Shown here: piece by piece, positions 33,115 to 44,195 of the stretch
How positions within the stretch are numbered: the stretch's first letter is position 1
How the letters are laid out: every line of letters starts with the position of its first letter
Source: Mariniphaga sediminis
Lineage (GTDB): Bacteria; Bacteroidota; Bacteroidia; Bacteroidales; Prolixibacteraceae
Assembly: GCF_003573545.1 (NCBI RefSeq)
Contig: NZ_QWET01000008.1
Span: 186,001-250,000, forward strand
DNA: 64,000 bases
Direction of reading: 5' to 3'
Made by a program: the position numbers and the translations under genes
The notes under the pieces: generated by a model
The model's database searches: none
Told to the model about the DNA's origin: nothing
What the model saw: the letters and a program-made list of their open reading frames with translations, nothing else

Positions 33115-35190
33115 TTACGAATACTCATTGCTGCTCTTCCCCACCCTCACCCGTGCATCCACGGCCAAAATTTCAGTTTCATTTCCCAGCAACGGATTGA
33201 TGTCTATTTCCTTAATTTCAGTCGCATGGCGCAGGAGGTTAGAAAGCCGTACAATAATTTCTGCAAACTGCGGAATATTTACCCCTTCCTGTTTACGGTA
33301 GCCTTTCAAAATTTTATATGATTTTAACTGCCGCAACATCGAACCCGCTTCTTCCAGCGAAAGCGGTGCCAGTCCTGAAGCGACATCTTTCAGTACCTCC
33401 ACGTAAATACCACCCAATCCGCACAGCACCACATGCCCAAAATCCTGTTCATATTTTGCGCCCAGAAAAAGCTCAGTTCCCGACGCCATTTGTGCTACCA
33501 TTACCCCTTCAGCACCCTTAATTTCTTTCAGGTGATGAAACTCTTTGCGTACCTGCGCCACATTCCGGATATTCAAAATTACTCCCCCCACATCGGTCTT
33601 ATGTACCGGTCCGACTACCTTCATCACGACCGGAAAACCGATATTAAGGGAAGACAACACCGCTTCTGTTTCACTGGTAACTACAATTTCCTTCACCCTC
33701 GGAATGCCGGCAGCATCAAACAACTGGTGGATAATTCCAGGTGGCTGGTAACCCTCTTTCGCCTGTTCAATAATGGCCCGAATAGCTTTCAAATCGATTC
33801 CTTCCATAAAACTCCCGGAGGTTGCAGGAGCCGGAGTATGTATAACCTTGGTGAGCGCCCGGCCAAGCAAAACCTCATCAGGAAAGTTTACATTTCCGTG
33901 CGACAGAAAGTAGGAAACATCCTCTTTTACATTGATAATGGATGGCAAAATAGGATATACTGGCTTCCGGCAGCTTTTCATTTTTTCGTTCAGTAATTCA
34001 TATACATCGCGAATAGGAAAAAGTCCGGGACTACCAAAAATCACAGCCATACCATCCACATCGAAATCGTTCTCGCAGGCATCCACAATATCTCCCAGTT
34101 GTTCAGCAGTACCGGTCGCCAAAAAGTCGATCGGATTTTCAACGGAGGATCCCTCAAATAATTTCTCTTTCAGGGATTGTTTGGCCGGAGAATCGGGAAT
34201 CTGCGGAATATGCAAACCACCATCTTCCAATGCATCGGTAAGCATTACGCCCGGTCCGCCCGCATGAGTAATGATGGCCAGATTTTTTCCTTTCAACTCT
34301 TTGCACATAAATACGCCGGCCACAGTGGTCAGCTCCTCCCGCCCGTAGCAACGTACAATCCCTGCTTTCCGGAACAGCGCTTCCACAGCAGCATCGGAAC
34401 TGGTAAGCGCTCCGGTGTGTGACGAGGCCGCCCGGCTGCCCGCAGAAGAACTGCCTGCTTTAATAGCTGCTATTTTACACCCCTTACGAACCAGTGATGA
34501 AGCATGAAAAAGCAATTTATCGGGGTTGTCAATATTCTCAATATAAAGCAATTTTACCCGGGAACTGACACCTGGCTTATACGTTTCATCAAGGTAAGCC
34601 AGCACATCTTCAACCCCGGTTTGTGCACTGTTACCCACAGAAAATACGTTGGCAAACCGTATTCCTTTGGGGATGCCTGATTCCATAATAAATACCGCTG
34701 TTGCCCCGGAACCGGAGATAAAATCACACCCGCCCGGTACAAGTGGGGGAATCGGAGTAGTAAAAACGCTGGCATGATGTGGAGTCATAACTCCAATACA
34801 ATTTGGACCGATTAGACAAGCCCCGAAACGATTAGCCACCTGTGCAATCTGCTGCTCCAGTTTTTTGCCTTCTTCGCTGGTTTCCCCAAACCCGGCAGAA
34901 ATGATAATAACTGCTTTTGTATTTTTTTGTGCAACCAGTACTTCTACTGCATGCAAACAAAATGGTGCCGGAATGGCCAGGATAGCCAAATCGACAGAGG
35001 GCAAATCCTCCACTGTTGAAAAGGCAGGAATCCCCTGAATTTCTTTGCTCTTCGGATTGACAACGTAAAGTTTTCCCCTGAACGGGTGATCTACCAGGTT
35101 TTTCACCAATTTCCCTCCGGGTTTCATGGTATTGTTCGATGCTCCTATTACAGCGATACTTTCCGGATGTAGCAATTTGTCATTGACCAT
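33115..35190 (-). CDS. ADP-forming acetate/acyl-CoA ligase (fused alpha-beta subunits)
   Basis: This 691-aa cytoplasmic enzyme combines an N-terminal CoA-binding Rossmann domain (SIAVIGASNNTMKPGGKLVKN), succinyl-CoA-synthetase-like domains with the phospho-histidine loop ASSHTGAL (H258), and a C-terminal ATP-grasp domain (GFPVVMKVVGPVHKTDVGGV, ending EIDINPLL). It interconverts acyl-CoA plus ADP and phosphate with acid plus CoA and ATP, giving ATP from acetyl-CoA or branched acyl-CoA during fermentation. The length and domain order match the single-chain form (alpha followed by beta). It is probably co-transcribed with the methyltransferase downstream. Confidence 0.93.
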   Translation of the reverse strand: MVNDKLLHPESIAVIGASNNTMKPGGKLVKNLVDHPFRGKLYVVNPKSKEIQGIPAFSTVEDLPSVDLAILAIPAPFCLHAVEVLVAQKNTKAVIIISAGFGETSEEGKKLEQQIAQVANRFGACLIGPNCIGVMTPHHASVFTTPIPPLVPGGCDFISGSGATAVFIMESGIPKGIRFANVFSVGNSAQTGVEDVLAYLDETYKPGVSSRVKLLYIENIDNPDKLLFHASSLVRKGCKIAAIKAGSSSAGSRAASSHTGALTSSDAAVEALFRKAGIVRCYGREELTTVAGVFMCKELKGKNLAIITHAGGPGVMLTDALEDGGLHIPQIPDSPAKQSLKEKLFEGSSVENPIDFLATGTAEQLGDIVDACENDFDVDGMAVIFGSPGLFPIRDVYELLNEKMKSCRKPVYPILPSIINVKEDVSYFLSHGNVNFPDEVLLGRALTKVIHTPAPATSGSFMEGIDLKAIRAIIEQAKEGYQPPGIIHQLFDAAGIPRVKEIVVTSETEAVLSSLNIGFPVVMKVVGPVHKTDVGGVILNIRNVAQVRKEFHHLKEIKGAEGVMVAQMASGTELFLGAKYEQDFGHVVLCGLGGIYVEVLKDVASGLAPLSLEEAGSMLRQLKSYKILKGYRKQEGVNIPQFAEIIVRLSNLLRHATEIKEIDINPLLGNETEILAVDARVRVGKSSNEYS

Positions 35191-35307
35191 GCGGCACTAT
35201 GAATTTTGCATAAAAATAGGCAATTTTACTGCACCTCTTCCTGATTTTTTTCAAGTCCCCGGTTTTCTTTCCTGTTAGGAATTCTCTATTTTTATCCATT
35301 TTTAGAA

Positions 35308-36120
35308 ATGGGCGAAAAGAAGGAACAAAAGATTATCGTATTTACAACCCTTTCCCCGTCAGACAAAGGTCTTATTTTAAGCGGAGTAAAAATCGCTTCG
35401 ATATTCAAAAAAGAACTTTGCCTGGCATACCGCATGCATAAGAAAGAAGTAAAAAACCACCGTGCATACAAACAAAGACTGATTGACTACACAGTTCCCC
35501 TAAAAAAAGAAATTCCCGATCTCAAAACTTCTGTACTGCTTTTGCAGGAGCCGCTCAGAAGTTTACCGGAGATTCTGGCAGACGACTACGAAGCGATTCT
35601 GCTGATTGCCGATTCTTCAAGGTTTAAAAGTTATTCTAAAGCAGTAACCGAAAGCCCGGTCCCGTTTCTTTTTATAAATACACAGGCTCCGCTATCCCCA
35701 TTCCGGGAAATTGTATTACCTGTTGATTTACGCAAGGAGAACAGCGACACGGCACTCTGGTGCTCGTGGTTTGGCCGGTTTAACCAGTCCAACATAATAG
35801 CTGTGGCCGCAAACGAGAAGAGAAAGGAGTCGCAGGGGCAAGTGGCACGTAATATTATGCTGACTAAAAAATTGTTTCGGAAATTCGATATCAGCCATAA
35901 AATTTTTAAGGGGAACAAAACAAGTTTGCAAAATAGTTTCGAGGCCATGGATTTTGCTCTTACGTCAAATACCGACCTCCTTGTGCTACTCGGTAGTTCG
36001 GTCATTACACCACTTGACTGGCTGGTGGGCCTCCCTGAAAGAAAAATCATCCGTAATGCAGGGAATCTTCCGGTTTTGCTTGTTAATCCCCGTCGGGATA
36101 ACTATATACTGTGCGATTAA
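35308..36120 (+). CDS. Universal stress protein-like protein
   Basis: This 270-aa soluble protein shows two UspA-like halves. The first begins KIIVFTTLSPSDKGLILSGV. The second begins PFREIVLPVDLRKENSDTAL and ends with SNTDLLVLLGSSVITPLDWLVG and NLPVLLVNP, which mimics the USP C-terminal GSV..v....PVLVV pattern. The classic nucleotide-binding GxxG-S/T motif is only partly kept. USPs bind nucleotides and modulate stress tolerance; no specific partner can be named. The gene is divergent from the acyl-CoA ligase (117 bp) and ahead of the UpxY-like gene. Confidence 0.75.
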   Translation: MGEKKEQKIIVFTTLSPSDKGLILSGVKIASIFKKELCLAYRMHKKEVKNHRAYKQRLIDYTVPLKKEIPDLKTSVLLLQEPLRSLPEILADDYEAILLIADSSRFKSYSKAVTESPVPFLFINTQAPLSPFREIVLPVDLRKENSDTALWCSWFGRFNQSNIIAVAANEKRKESQGQVARNIMLTKKLFRKFDISHKIFKGNKTSLQNSFEAMDFALTSNTDLLVLLGSSVITPLDWLVGLPERKIIRNAGNLPVLLVNPRRDNYILCD

Positions 36121-36268
36121 TATCCTGTGTGATTAATCATAATTCTCGTTAGAATGAACCCTTCTAATTATTATAAAAAAAATCCGGGAATCGTTGCCAA
36201 CAAAAAAAATGAAATTCCTATTTTTGAATCCACCAGACAATGTAGTCCGGCGCAACCATACATAAAAA

Positions 36269-36799
36269 ATGACAAATAGCCACCCAAAAAAACAGAAAGT
36301 ATGGCGTGTAGTTTATACCCGCTCACGGGCTGAAAAAAAAGTACATGCCGATCTGACGTCACAAAACATCGAATGCTTTTTGCCTCTGCAAAAAAAGCTT
36401 CGGCAATGGAAAGATCGTAAAAAATGGGTAGAAATGCCTCTTATCTCGGGCTACTGTTTTATAAACATTGAGCCTTCAGAATACGAAAAGGTACTGCAAA
36501 CCGACAACGTGGTGTGCTATGTTACCTTTGAAGGAAAACCTGCCCGTATTCCACATCAACAAATTGATTTTCTGAAACAAATGCTCCGGCAATCCGACTT
36601 TGAGGTGGAAATTTGCAGGGAAACATTCGAGCCGGGAAAACGCGCAGAGATTATTTCAGGGCCACTCATTGGATTGCAGGGAGAATTGCTAAGCTGCCGG
36701 GGAAATGACCGTTTTGTTTTGCGCATCGAACAAATCAATACCGTTTTCTCGGTTGAAGTTCCTGCCAGCCAATTGACCGCGCTGCCGGAACTGGTATAA
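36269..36799 (+). CDS. UpxY/NusG-like transcription antiterminator (orphan)
   Basis: The protein is 176 aa. The NGN domain covers residues about 10-115 (VWRVVYTRSRAEKKVHADLT, ECFLPLQKKLRQWKDRKK, PLISGYCFINI) and a KOW-type domain follows from about 120 (FEPGKRAEIISGPLIGLQGE). In Bacteroidota such NusG paralogs usually sit first in capsule or exopolysaccharide operons and prevent early termination there. Here the next gene, rpoD, is convergent and no polysaccharide operon follows. It may therefore act in trans or be left over from a lost locus. Confidence 0.88.
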   Translation: MTNSHPKKQKVWRVVYTRSRAEKKVHADLTSQNIECFLPLQKKLRQWKDRKKWVEMPLISGYCFINIEPSEYEKVLQTDNVVCYVTFEGKPARIPHQQIDFLKQMLRQSDFEVEICRETFEPGKRAEIISGPLIGLQGELLSCRGNDRFVLRIEQINTVFSVEVPASQLTALPELV

Positions 36800-36835
36800 T
36801 ATTGCCGCTCCTGAATGAATGCTACAAAATAAAAA

Positions 36836-36864
36836 CGCCGCCCTTGCTAAATACAAAGGCGGCG
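36836..36864 (-). terminator. Rho-independent terminator of rpoD
   Basis: CGCCGCC (36836-36842) pairs with GGCGGCG (36858-36864), with further pairing inside (CTTG/CAAA). Read on the minus strand, the GC-rich hairpin is followed by TTTTTATTTTG, and it lies about 20 nt beyond the rpoD stop. It may also serve the convergent UpxY-like gene. Confidence 0.75.
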
Positions 36865-36884
36865 GCTCTATATTGCTAAAAAAC

Positions 36885-37745
36885 TTATCCTAAATACGTT
36901 TTTAGTAACTTACTTCTGGAAGTGTGCCTCAATCTCCTAATGGCTTTTTCTTTAATTTGACGCACCCTTTCGCGGGTAAGTCCAAACCGTTCACCAATCT
37001 CTTCCAGTGTCATTTCCTGACAGCCAATTCCAAAAAACAAGCGGATAATGTCAGCTTCTCTTTCGGTAAGCGTTGCAAGGGCCCGGTGTATTTCACGGGC
37101 GAGTGATTCCTGAATAAGTGTCCGGTCGGCATTGGGAGAATCGTTATTCACCAGCACATCCAAAAGGCTGTTGTCTTCCCCGTCTACAAACGGAGCATCA
37201 ACAGAAACATGCCTTCCTGAAACCCTGAGTGTATCTGCCACTTTATCAGCCGGCAACTCCAACGAATCGGCCAACTCTTCTGGTGAAGGCTTCCGTTCGT
37301 GTTCCTGTTCAAATTTTGAATAGGCTTTATTTATCTTGTTCAACGAACCCACCTGGTTCAGGGGGAGTCGTACAATTCTTGATTGCTCGGCCAGCGCCTG
37401 CAAAATAGATTGCCGAATCCACCACACTGCATAGGAAATAAACTTAAACCCCCTGGTTTCATCAAATTTTTCCGCTGCCTTTATCAGCCCAAGATTCCCT
37501 TCGTTGATCAAATCAGGAAGACTGAGTCCCTGGTTCTGATACTGCTTGGCAACAGAAACTACAAATCGCAGGTTTGCCCTTGTTAATTTCTCCAAAGCAG
37601 CCTGATCACCCTTTTTAATACGCTGGGCTAATTCAACTTCTTCCTCAACGGTAATAAGCTCCTCCTTGCCAATTTCCTGTAAATACTTATCCAACGAGGC
37701 ACTTTCACGATTCGTGATGGACTTTGTGATCTTAAGCTGTCTCAT
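36885..37745 (-). CDS. rpoD: Primary RNA polymerase sigma factor
   Basis: This 286-aa protein is the short Bacteroidota form of the housekeeping sigma factor, lacking region 1.1 and the large non-conserved domain. It has region 1.2 ([20 protein letters not shown]), region 2 ([40 protein letters not shown]), region 3, and region 4 with the -35-binding HTH ([20 protein letters not shown]). It recognises the -33/-7 promoters of the phylum. The ATG at 37743-37745 is preceded by an AAGGAG Shine-Dalgarno-like stretch and by a clear promoter (37774-37804). Confidence 0.97.
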   Translation of the reverse strand: MRQLKITKSITNRESASLDKYLQEIGKEELITVEEEVELAQRIKKGDQAALEKLTRANLRFVVSVAKQYQNQGLSLPDLINEGNLGLIKAAEKFDETRGFKFISYAVWWIRQSILQALAEQSRIVRLPLNQVGSLNKINKAYSKFEQEHERKPSPEELADSLELPADKVADTLRVSGRHVSVDAPFVDGEDNSLLDVLVNNDSPNADRTLIQESLAREIHRALATLTEREADIIRLFFGIGCQEMTLEEIGERFGLTRERVRQIKEKAIRRLRHTSRSKLLKTYLG

Positions 37746-37773
37746 ATTCTCTTACTCTCCTTAAAAAAACGTG

Positions 37774-37804
37774 CAAATATAGAACATTAATAATTAGCGA
37801 TAAA
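37774..37804 (-). promoter_or_regulatory. Bacteroidota-type promoter of rpoD
   Basis: On the minus strand TATATTTG (plus coordinates 37774-37781) matches the -7 consensus TAnnTTTG. Exactly 19 nt upstream is TTTA (37801-37804), a 3-of-4 match to the -33 TTTG. Start codon distance is about 30 nt from the -7 box. Confidence 0.6.
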
Positions 37805-37862
37805 GGAGCGGCTTCACAAAAAAAAGATTATTAATAGTTTGTTAAAGGTATTCCGTGCATTT

Positions 37863-39302
37863 TTAACCGTCAACACCAAAAACAAAATATGCCAACTCGC
37901 CATTGGGGTAAACACCCTCTACTAAAATTCCCCCCTTCGCATTTCCAATCTCTCTCTTTAAATCATTTACCTCATATATAGGCTTTTTGTTCACATGGGT
38001 TATAATAAACCCTTCACTTAAGCCTGCATCTTTGAGTTTACCCTTATCTAAATCTTTAATTTTTATTCCGTACTCAATATTTAATTTTCTTTTATCATTC
38101 ATGCCAATCACTTCAAAACCAGCACCCAAAACAGTAACATTGTCACGTACAATTTGCGTGTCACCATGTTTATTACGTAAGGTTACTGTAAATTGTTTCC
38201 TGTCACCGTTTCTTTTCACAACAATTTTTACATCATCGCCCGGACGGTAAAGGCTCACCTTCTCCTGGAGCTCCGCCGAAGAATTTACCGGCTGCCCTGC
38301 CACGCTAATAATAACGTCTCCCTCTTTTATTCCGGCATCTTTAGCTGCGCCGGTTTCTTGAACCGCAGCAACAAATACGCCTTCCGCAACATCAAGCCCT
38401 TCTTCTTTAACGAGTGTGGCATCAACGTCTCTGATATTTACGCCAAGCAAGGCACGTTGTACTTCTCCAAATTCCTTTAAATCTTCTACTACTTTTTGAA
38501 CAATGGAAACCGGTACGGCAAATGAGTAGCCGGCATACGAACCGGTACGCGAAGCAATGGCAGTATTTATACCAACCAGTTTACCTGACTGGTTTACCAG
38601 AGCGCCCCCACTATTTCCAGGATTCACCGCAGCATCGGTCTGAATGAATGATTCAATAGAATACTGATCGGCATTAATTCCCAGGTTACGGGCCCTGGCA
38701 CTGATAATACCTGCTGTTACCGTTGAAGTCAGGTTAAACGGGTTACCCACTGCCAGTACCCATTCTCCCAATCTCAACTCATCTGAATTTCCATAGGTAA
38801 GGTACGGCAGGTTATCTGCCTCAACTTTCAACAGGGCCAGGTCGGTGGAAGGATCGGCTCCTACCAGGCGCGCATCGTATTCCTGCTTATTGTTTAAAAT
38901 TACTTTAATATTTTGTGCCCTTTCGATTACATGATTGTTGGTAACAATGTATCCATCTTCCGACAAAATAACACCGGAACCAAACCCTCTGGCAATCTGA
39001 GGTTCCTGCTGCCGCAACCCAAAAAACTCGTCAAAAAACGGATTTCCGCTGCTCCATCCTCCTCCCCGCATCGACTGGGTGGCGATATGAACAACAGCGT
39101 GAATTGAATTTTCTGCCGCAAAAGTTAAATCCGGAAGTTGCTCCCCACTATTGGACGGCAGGTTTACATACCGCATCGGTTGTTGTTCGGTAACGGTTAC
39201 TACCTGTGATTTTGCAAAAAAGGCGTTATACATCCACACTCCCAAAAAAGCACTGGCCAAAACCAGCAAAAAAGTCAGCGTATATTTTTTCGTATTTTTC
39301 AT
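37863..39302 (-). CDS. DegP/HtrA-family periplasmic serine protease
   Basis: The protein is 479 aa from the ATG at 39300-39302, chosen because it begins the membrane/signal segment (MKNTKKYTLTFLLVLASAFL). A longer frame adds 14 residues. The trypsin-like domain shows the triad histidine in VTNNHVIERA, aspartate in DPSTDLALLKVE and serine in NPGNSGGALVNQ. Two PDZ domains follow (about 290-375, with IKEGDVIISVAGQPVNSSAE, and about 385-470, with LSEGFIITHVNKKPIYEV). It degrades or chaperones misfolded envelope proteins. No catalytic residue is missing. Confidence 0.93.
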   Translation of the reverse strand: MKNTKKYTLTFLLVLASAFLGVWMYNAFFAKSQVVTVTEQQPMRYVNLPSNSGEQLPDLTFAAENSIHAVVHIATQSMRGGGWSSGNPFFDEFFGLRQQEPQIARGFGSGVILSEDGYIVTNNHVIERAQNIKVILNNKQEYDARLVGADPSTDLALLKVEADNLPYLTYGNSDELRLGEWVLAVGNPFNLTSTVTAGIISARARNLGINADQYSIESFIQTDAAVNPGNSGGALVNQSGKLVGINTAIASRTGSYAGYSFAVPVSIVQKVVEDLKEFGEVQRALLGVNIRDVDATLVKEEGLDVAEGVFVAAVQETGAAKDAGIKEGDVIISVAGQPVNSSAELQEKVSLYRPGDDVKIVVKRNGDRKQFTVTLRNKHGDTQIVRDNVTVLGAGFEVIGMNDKRKLNIEYGIKIKDLDKGKLKDAGLSEGFIITHVNKKPIYEVNDLKREIGNAKGGILVEGVYPNGELAYFVFGVDG

Positions 39303-39473
39303 GGTATAAAACTTTAATTTTACAAAGTGCTGTAAGTAACGCAAATTATCTGCCAGTGTTTTTTAAACTTTCAAACAATACCTTCTATTTTGGAATTTTT
39401 AACACACTAAGCATTCATTTGTTAAAAAGTTACATTGGCTAATGTGCTGCATGCAAGTTTGTCAGTATAATCG

Positions 39474-40055
39474 CTACTTATTAGGAACAACAAACCATTT
39501 TGAATCCGGTTCAACAGGTTTGTAAGCAGTAATGTATTCCATGGCCTGTTCAGCATTACCAGCTGAGAAATACAATTTACGGAAACTTTCCTTTACAAAT
39601 TTTTCAGAAAAAGACGCTTCAAACTGTTTAAATAAGTGCTCATAGAAATCATGGGTGTTAACGAAAACTATCGGTTTATTGTGATAAGAAAGCTGGCGAA
39701 GGGTTAGTACTTCCAGAATCTCTTCCAGTGTCCCAAACCCACCGGGCAGAGCAATAAATGCGTCTGCCATTTCTCTCATTTTTGCTTTTCTTTCTTGCAT
39801 ATCTGCGGTGCTAATCACTTCATGTAAGTTATCTGAAGCAAGGGATCTCCTGACAAACCGTTCCGGAATAATTCCGATGGTTTTCGCCCCGGCATTAGAT
39901 GCAGCGATAGTAACCGCCTCCATTAATCCCACATTGGCGCCGCCGTTTACTAATGTATGCCCCTTTTCTCCAATAAGTTGCCCCAGCTTTTGAGCTTCAC
40001 TAAAATAGACTTCCGGAATAGCATTACTGGAGGAACAAAAAACACAGATATTCAT
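39474..40055 (-). CDS. LOG-family nucleotide phosphoribohydrolase (TIGR00730)
   Basis: This is a 193-aa Rossmann-like protein, once misnamed lysine decarboxylase. The N-terminus MNICVFCSSSNAIPE is standard for the family, so the ATG at 40055 is preferred over one three codons upstream. The signature PGGFGTLEEILEVLTLRQLS (PGGxGTxxE) carries the catalytic glutamate. Family members release the base from nucleoside 5'-monophosphates, such as cytokinin ribotides or AMP/IMP. It lies downstream of gyrB on the same strand, but a hairpin between them suggests separate transcription. Confidence 0.92.
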   Translation of the reverse strand: MNICVFCSSSNAIPEVYFSEAQKLGQLIGEKGHTLVNGGANVGLMEAVTIAASNAGAKTIGIIPERFVRRSLASDNLHEVISTADMQERKAKMREMADAFIALPGGFGTLEEILEVLTLRQLSYHNKPIVFVNTHDFYEHLFKQFEASFSEKFVKESFRKLYFSAGNAEQAMEYITAYKPVEPDSKWFVVPNK

Positions 40056-40071
40056 AACTATCAAATAGGAA

Positions 40072-40095
40072 AATCCGGACTTTACAGCCCGGATT
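40072..40095 (-). terminator. Probable terminator of gyrB
   Basis: AATCCGG (40072-40078) and CCGGATT (40089-40095) form a 7-bp stem with a 10-nt loop, 24 nt beyond the gyrB stop. On the minus strand it is followed by TTCCTATTTG, so the T-tract is weak. Confidence 0.5.
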
Positions 40096-40118
40096 CATAT
40101 TATTATTGTAATCATCAA

Positions 40119-42149
<2,031 letters not shown>

Positions 42150-42177
42150 TCACCAAAAGAAAACAACGTAGAAAACA

Positions 42178-42226
42178 GACACTTTTCCAATTATTATCCT
42201 CCTTTGGGAAGTGTCGCGCAAATATA
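42178..42226 (-). promoter_or_regulatory. Candidate gyrB promoter -7 box and leader hairpin
   Basis: On the minus strand TATATTTG (plus 42219-42226) fits the -7 consensus TAnnTTTG; no -33 TTTG is seen at the right distance. Directly downstream GACACTT (42178-42184) pairs with AAGTGTC (42209-42215), a 7-bp stem near the mRNA 5' end. The leader to the ATG is about 125 nt. Confidence 0.4.
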
Positions 42227-42377
42227 ATAAAATTACCTGAAGGAGCAGGTGCTTTCAAGGCTTTTTAACCCCAATTTTTCAACAAGTTATAAAACTGAAA
42301 ATGAGTACAAAAAACCAGCCGAAAAAGGTCTTAAAAAGTACTTTCTACTCCCAGGTATCGGCACGTCCGGGGAGAGA

Positions 42378-44183
42378 CTAAAATGCGTAGCTCAGCCCTC
42401 CCAGCACATTAAAACTCTGCACCGGGTACCCTAACCATTGCTGGTACTTCTGAAAGCCAAAATTATTCAGTTGCGCAAACACGGAGAACCGGTTTGTAAT
42501 TTTATAATTTGCATTCAGGTTCAAATCGAAAACAGTAGGGAGGTTGTACGAATTAAATTGCAAATCTTCAAGTTGCAGCAACTCCGCATTTGTTAAAGCT
42601 TCCGGTTTTCTCGGGTCCTCGCCCGGCACGCTCATTATAAGCGCTTTTCTTTGCCCGGTAAAAAACAAGTCTGTCGTCAGGCTCAACTGCTCAGACACCT
42701 CGTATCCCAACGACAATTTGGCATCCCAATCGGGAAGATGCCAGGGTTCTTCCATGGTATCCATTTTATACACATAATAATTCCCGGAAAGCAGCAGATT
42801 CACCTTCTCAAAGTAGGCATGAAATATTTCGACATTGAACTTAAGACGACTCAGGTTGTCATAAATCACATCAAAATCGTTGTCCACAACCGGAGTTGCA
42901 GTCCCCTCATCATCATATTCGTACCCAAACTGGTAATACAAGGGTTGTTCTTTCAACTTGGAATAGTCCACCGAAATTTTAAAATTTGTTTTGGCAGCCA
43001 GCTTCCCGTCGAAACCTCCATAAACATGAAATTGTTCGAATGTATTTTTTACATGATGTTCGGGATCTACAAACGGATTTTCGTAAGCGATTTTCGAATA
43101 GTGATTATTGATGTAATTCCCATCGATACCGGCAAAAATGTTGATTATCTCCTCAACAGGGGCAAAGTTTGCACGGATATTCGGAGCCAGTTTGGCCATC
43201 ATGTCGGTACTACTGTCCATAACAAACCAGGCATTTACCCCCAACCGAATGTTGGCCATATCGCCACCCAGCAGATAAGAAGGCTTGGCGGTAATCCAGG
43301 TTTGCTGACTTTTCCCCAGCGCCATCTGGTTCCGGTTAAAAACTTCCTCGGCGCGCACAAATGTAATACCGGCCTCCAAAAAACCGGTTCCCTTGTCATA
43401 GGGCTTTTTCAAATCAACCATAAACTCGCCGAAGTGTTCGCGCTGACCGGTTTTTGCGCCAAAATAGTGATACAGAAAATCGAAGTCAAAAGTAATATCA
43501 TTCCGGCCGGCTGTCGCATTTTCGAGCCCGATATTAAAACTACCTTTTGTAAACGTTTGCCTCTTCCCCTGGTAGTTTATCTCCTGATCTTCCTCCTTCA
43601 GAAAATCAGGGATTGATTCAAGCGGATAACCGTAAAAATCAAATCCTTTATGATCAAATCCCAAATTGATTGACAAAACCGAAGAACGGTAAAAATGCTT
43701 CAGGAACATTTCTGCCTCATTTTCAGAAAATGGGGCATCTACTTTGTCGCCACCTTCAAGTTTCAGCTTTCCGTGCGAGGAAAGATGCTTCCCATGTAAC
43801 CCGAACAGTGTATTTCGGATATTCTGACTATTAAAAAACACTTCCCCGTAAGGGCGGTTATAATTGCCAACCCCGGCACGTACCAGTCCAAAACCAGTGT
43901 CTTCAGCGGGCTCCGATGAAAAAGTAGCCGCCTTCAGCTGGTTCACAGAAAAAGTATTATAAATGGGCTGACTGAAAATGTTGTAGTTAAAACTGGGTTT
44001 TTCGTGTTCAGCATCTTCAATCCGGGGCATGCTGCTGATTTTGTTGGCATCAGAAATGGTGGGCCGGTAAGACTTTACAACTTCCACCTCCTGTGTGAGC
44101 GACGTATCGCGTTGCGCAAGGGCAGTACCTGAGGCGCCTGTCAAAACGAATAAAAAGATATATCGGGTTATTTTAGCGAACAT
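42378..44183 (-). CDS. Outer-membrane beta-barrel protein (TonB-receptor-like, no plug)
   Basis: The 601-aa protein has a signal peptide (MFAKITRYIFLFVLTGASGTALA). After a short TonB-box-like stretch (QEVEVVKSYRPTISDA) it consists of alternating amphipathic strands typical of a large barrel, ending in the aromatic-terminated LSYAF. There is no plug or carboxypeptidase-like domain, unlike the SusC proteins here. The substrate or role is unknown. It lies 12 bp after a 1021-aa TPR protein on the same strand, so the pair probably works together at the envelope. Confidence 0.82.
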   Translation of the reverse strand: MFAKITRYIFLFVLTGASGTALAQRDTSLTQEVEVVKSYRPTISDANKISSMPRIEDAEHEKPSFNYNIFSQPIYNTFSVNQLKAATFSSEPAEDTGFGLVRAGVGNYNRPYGEVFFNSQNIRNTLFGLHGKHLSSHGKLKLEGGDKVDAPFSENEAEMFLKHFYRSSVLSINLGFDHKGFDFYGYPLESIPDFLKEEDQEINYQGKRQTFTKGSFNIGLENATAGRNDITFDFDFLYHYFGAKTGQREHFGEFMVDLKKPYDKGTGFLEAGITFVRAEEVFNRNQMALGKSQQTWITAKPSYLLGGDMANIRLGVNAWFVMDSSTDMMAKLAPNIRANFAPVEEIINIFAGIDGNYINNHYSKIAYENPFVDPEHHVKNTFEQFHVYGGFDGKLAAKTNFKISVDYSKLKEQPLYYQFGYEYDDEGTATPVVDNDFDVIYDNLSRLKFNVEIFHAYFEKVNLLLSGNYYVYKMDTMEEPWHLPDWDAKLSLGYEVSEQLSLTTDLFFTGQRKALIMSVPGEDPRKPEALTNAELLQLEDLQFNSYNLPTVFDLNLNANYKITNRFSVFAQLNNFGFQKYQQWLGYPVQSFNVLGGLSYAF

Positions 44184-44195
44184 ATTTTTTGCTTT

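Noticed and set aside
33115-35190. Possible frameshift splitting the acyl-CoA ligase into separate alpha and beta genes
   Set aside because: The frame is continuous over 691 codons, with all domains present in the order of the known fused form.
36108-36136. Imperfect direct repeat CTGTGYGATTAAT at the end of the USP-like gene
   Set aside because: It is only two short copies across a stop codon, probably a local slippage product with no sign of function.
42651-43616. A 321-codon open frame on the plus strand, opposite the outer-membrane barrel gene
   Set aside because: It lies fully antisense to a well-supported gene, its composition is not protein-like (many His, Val, Ile runs), and it has no domain.
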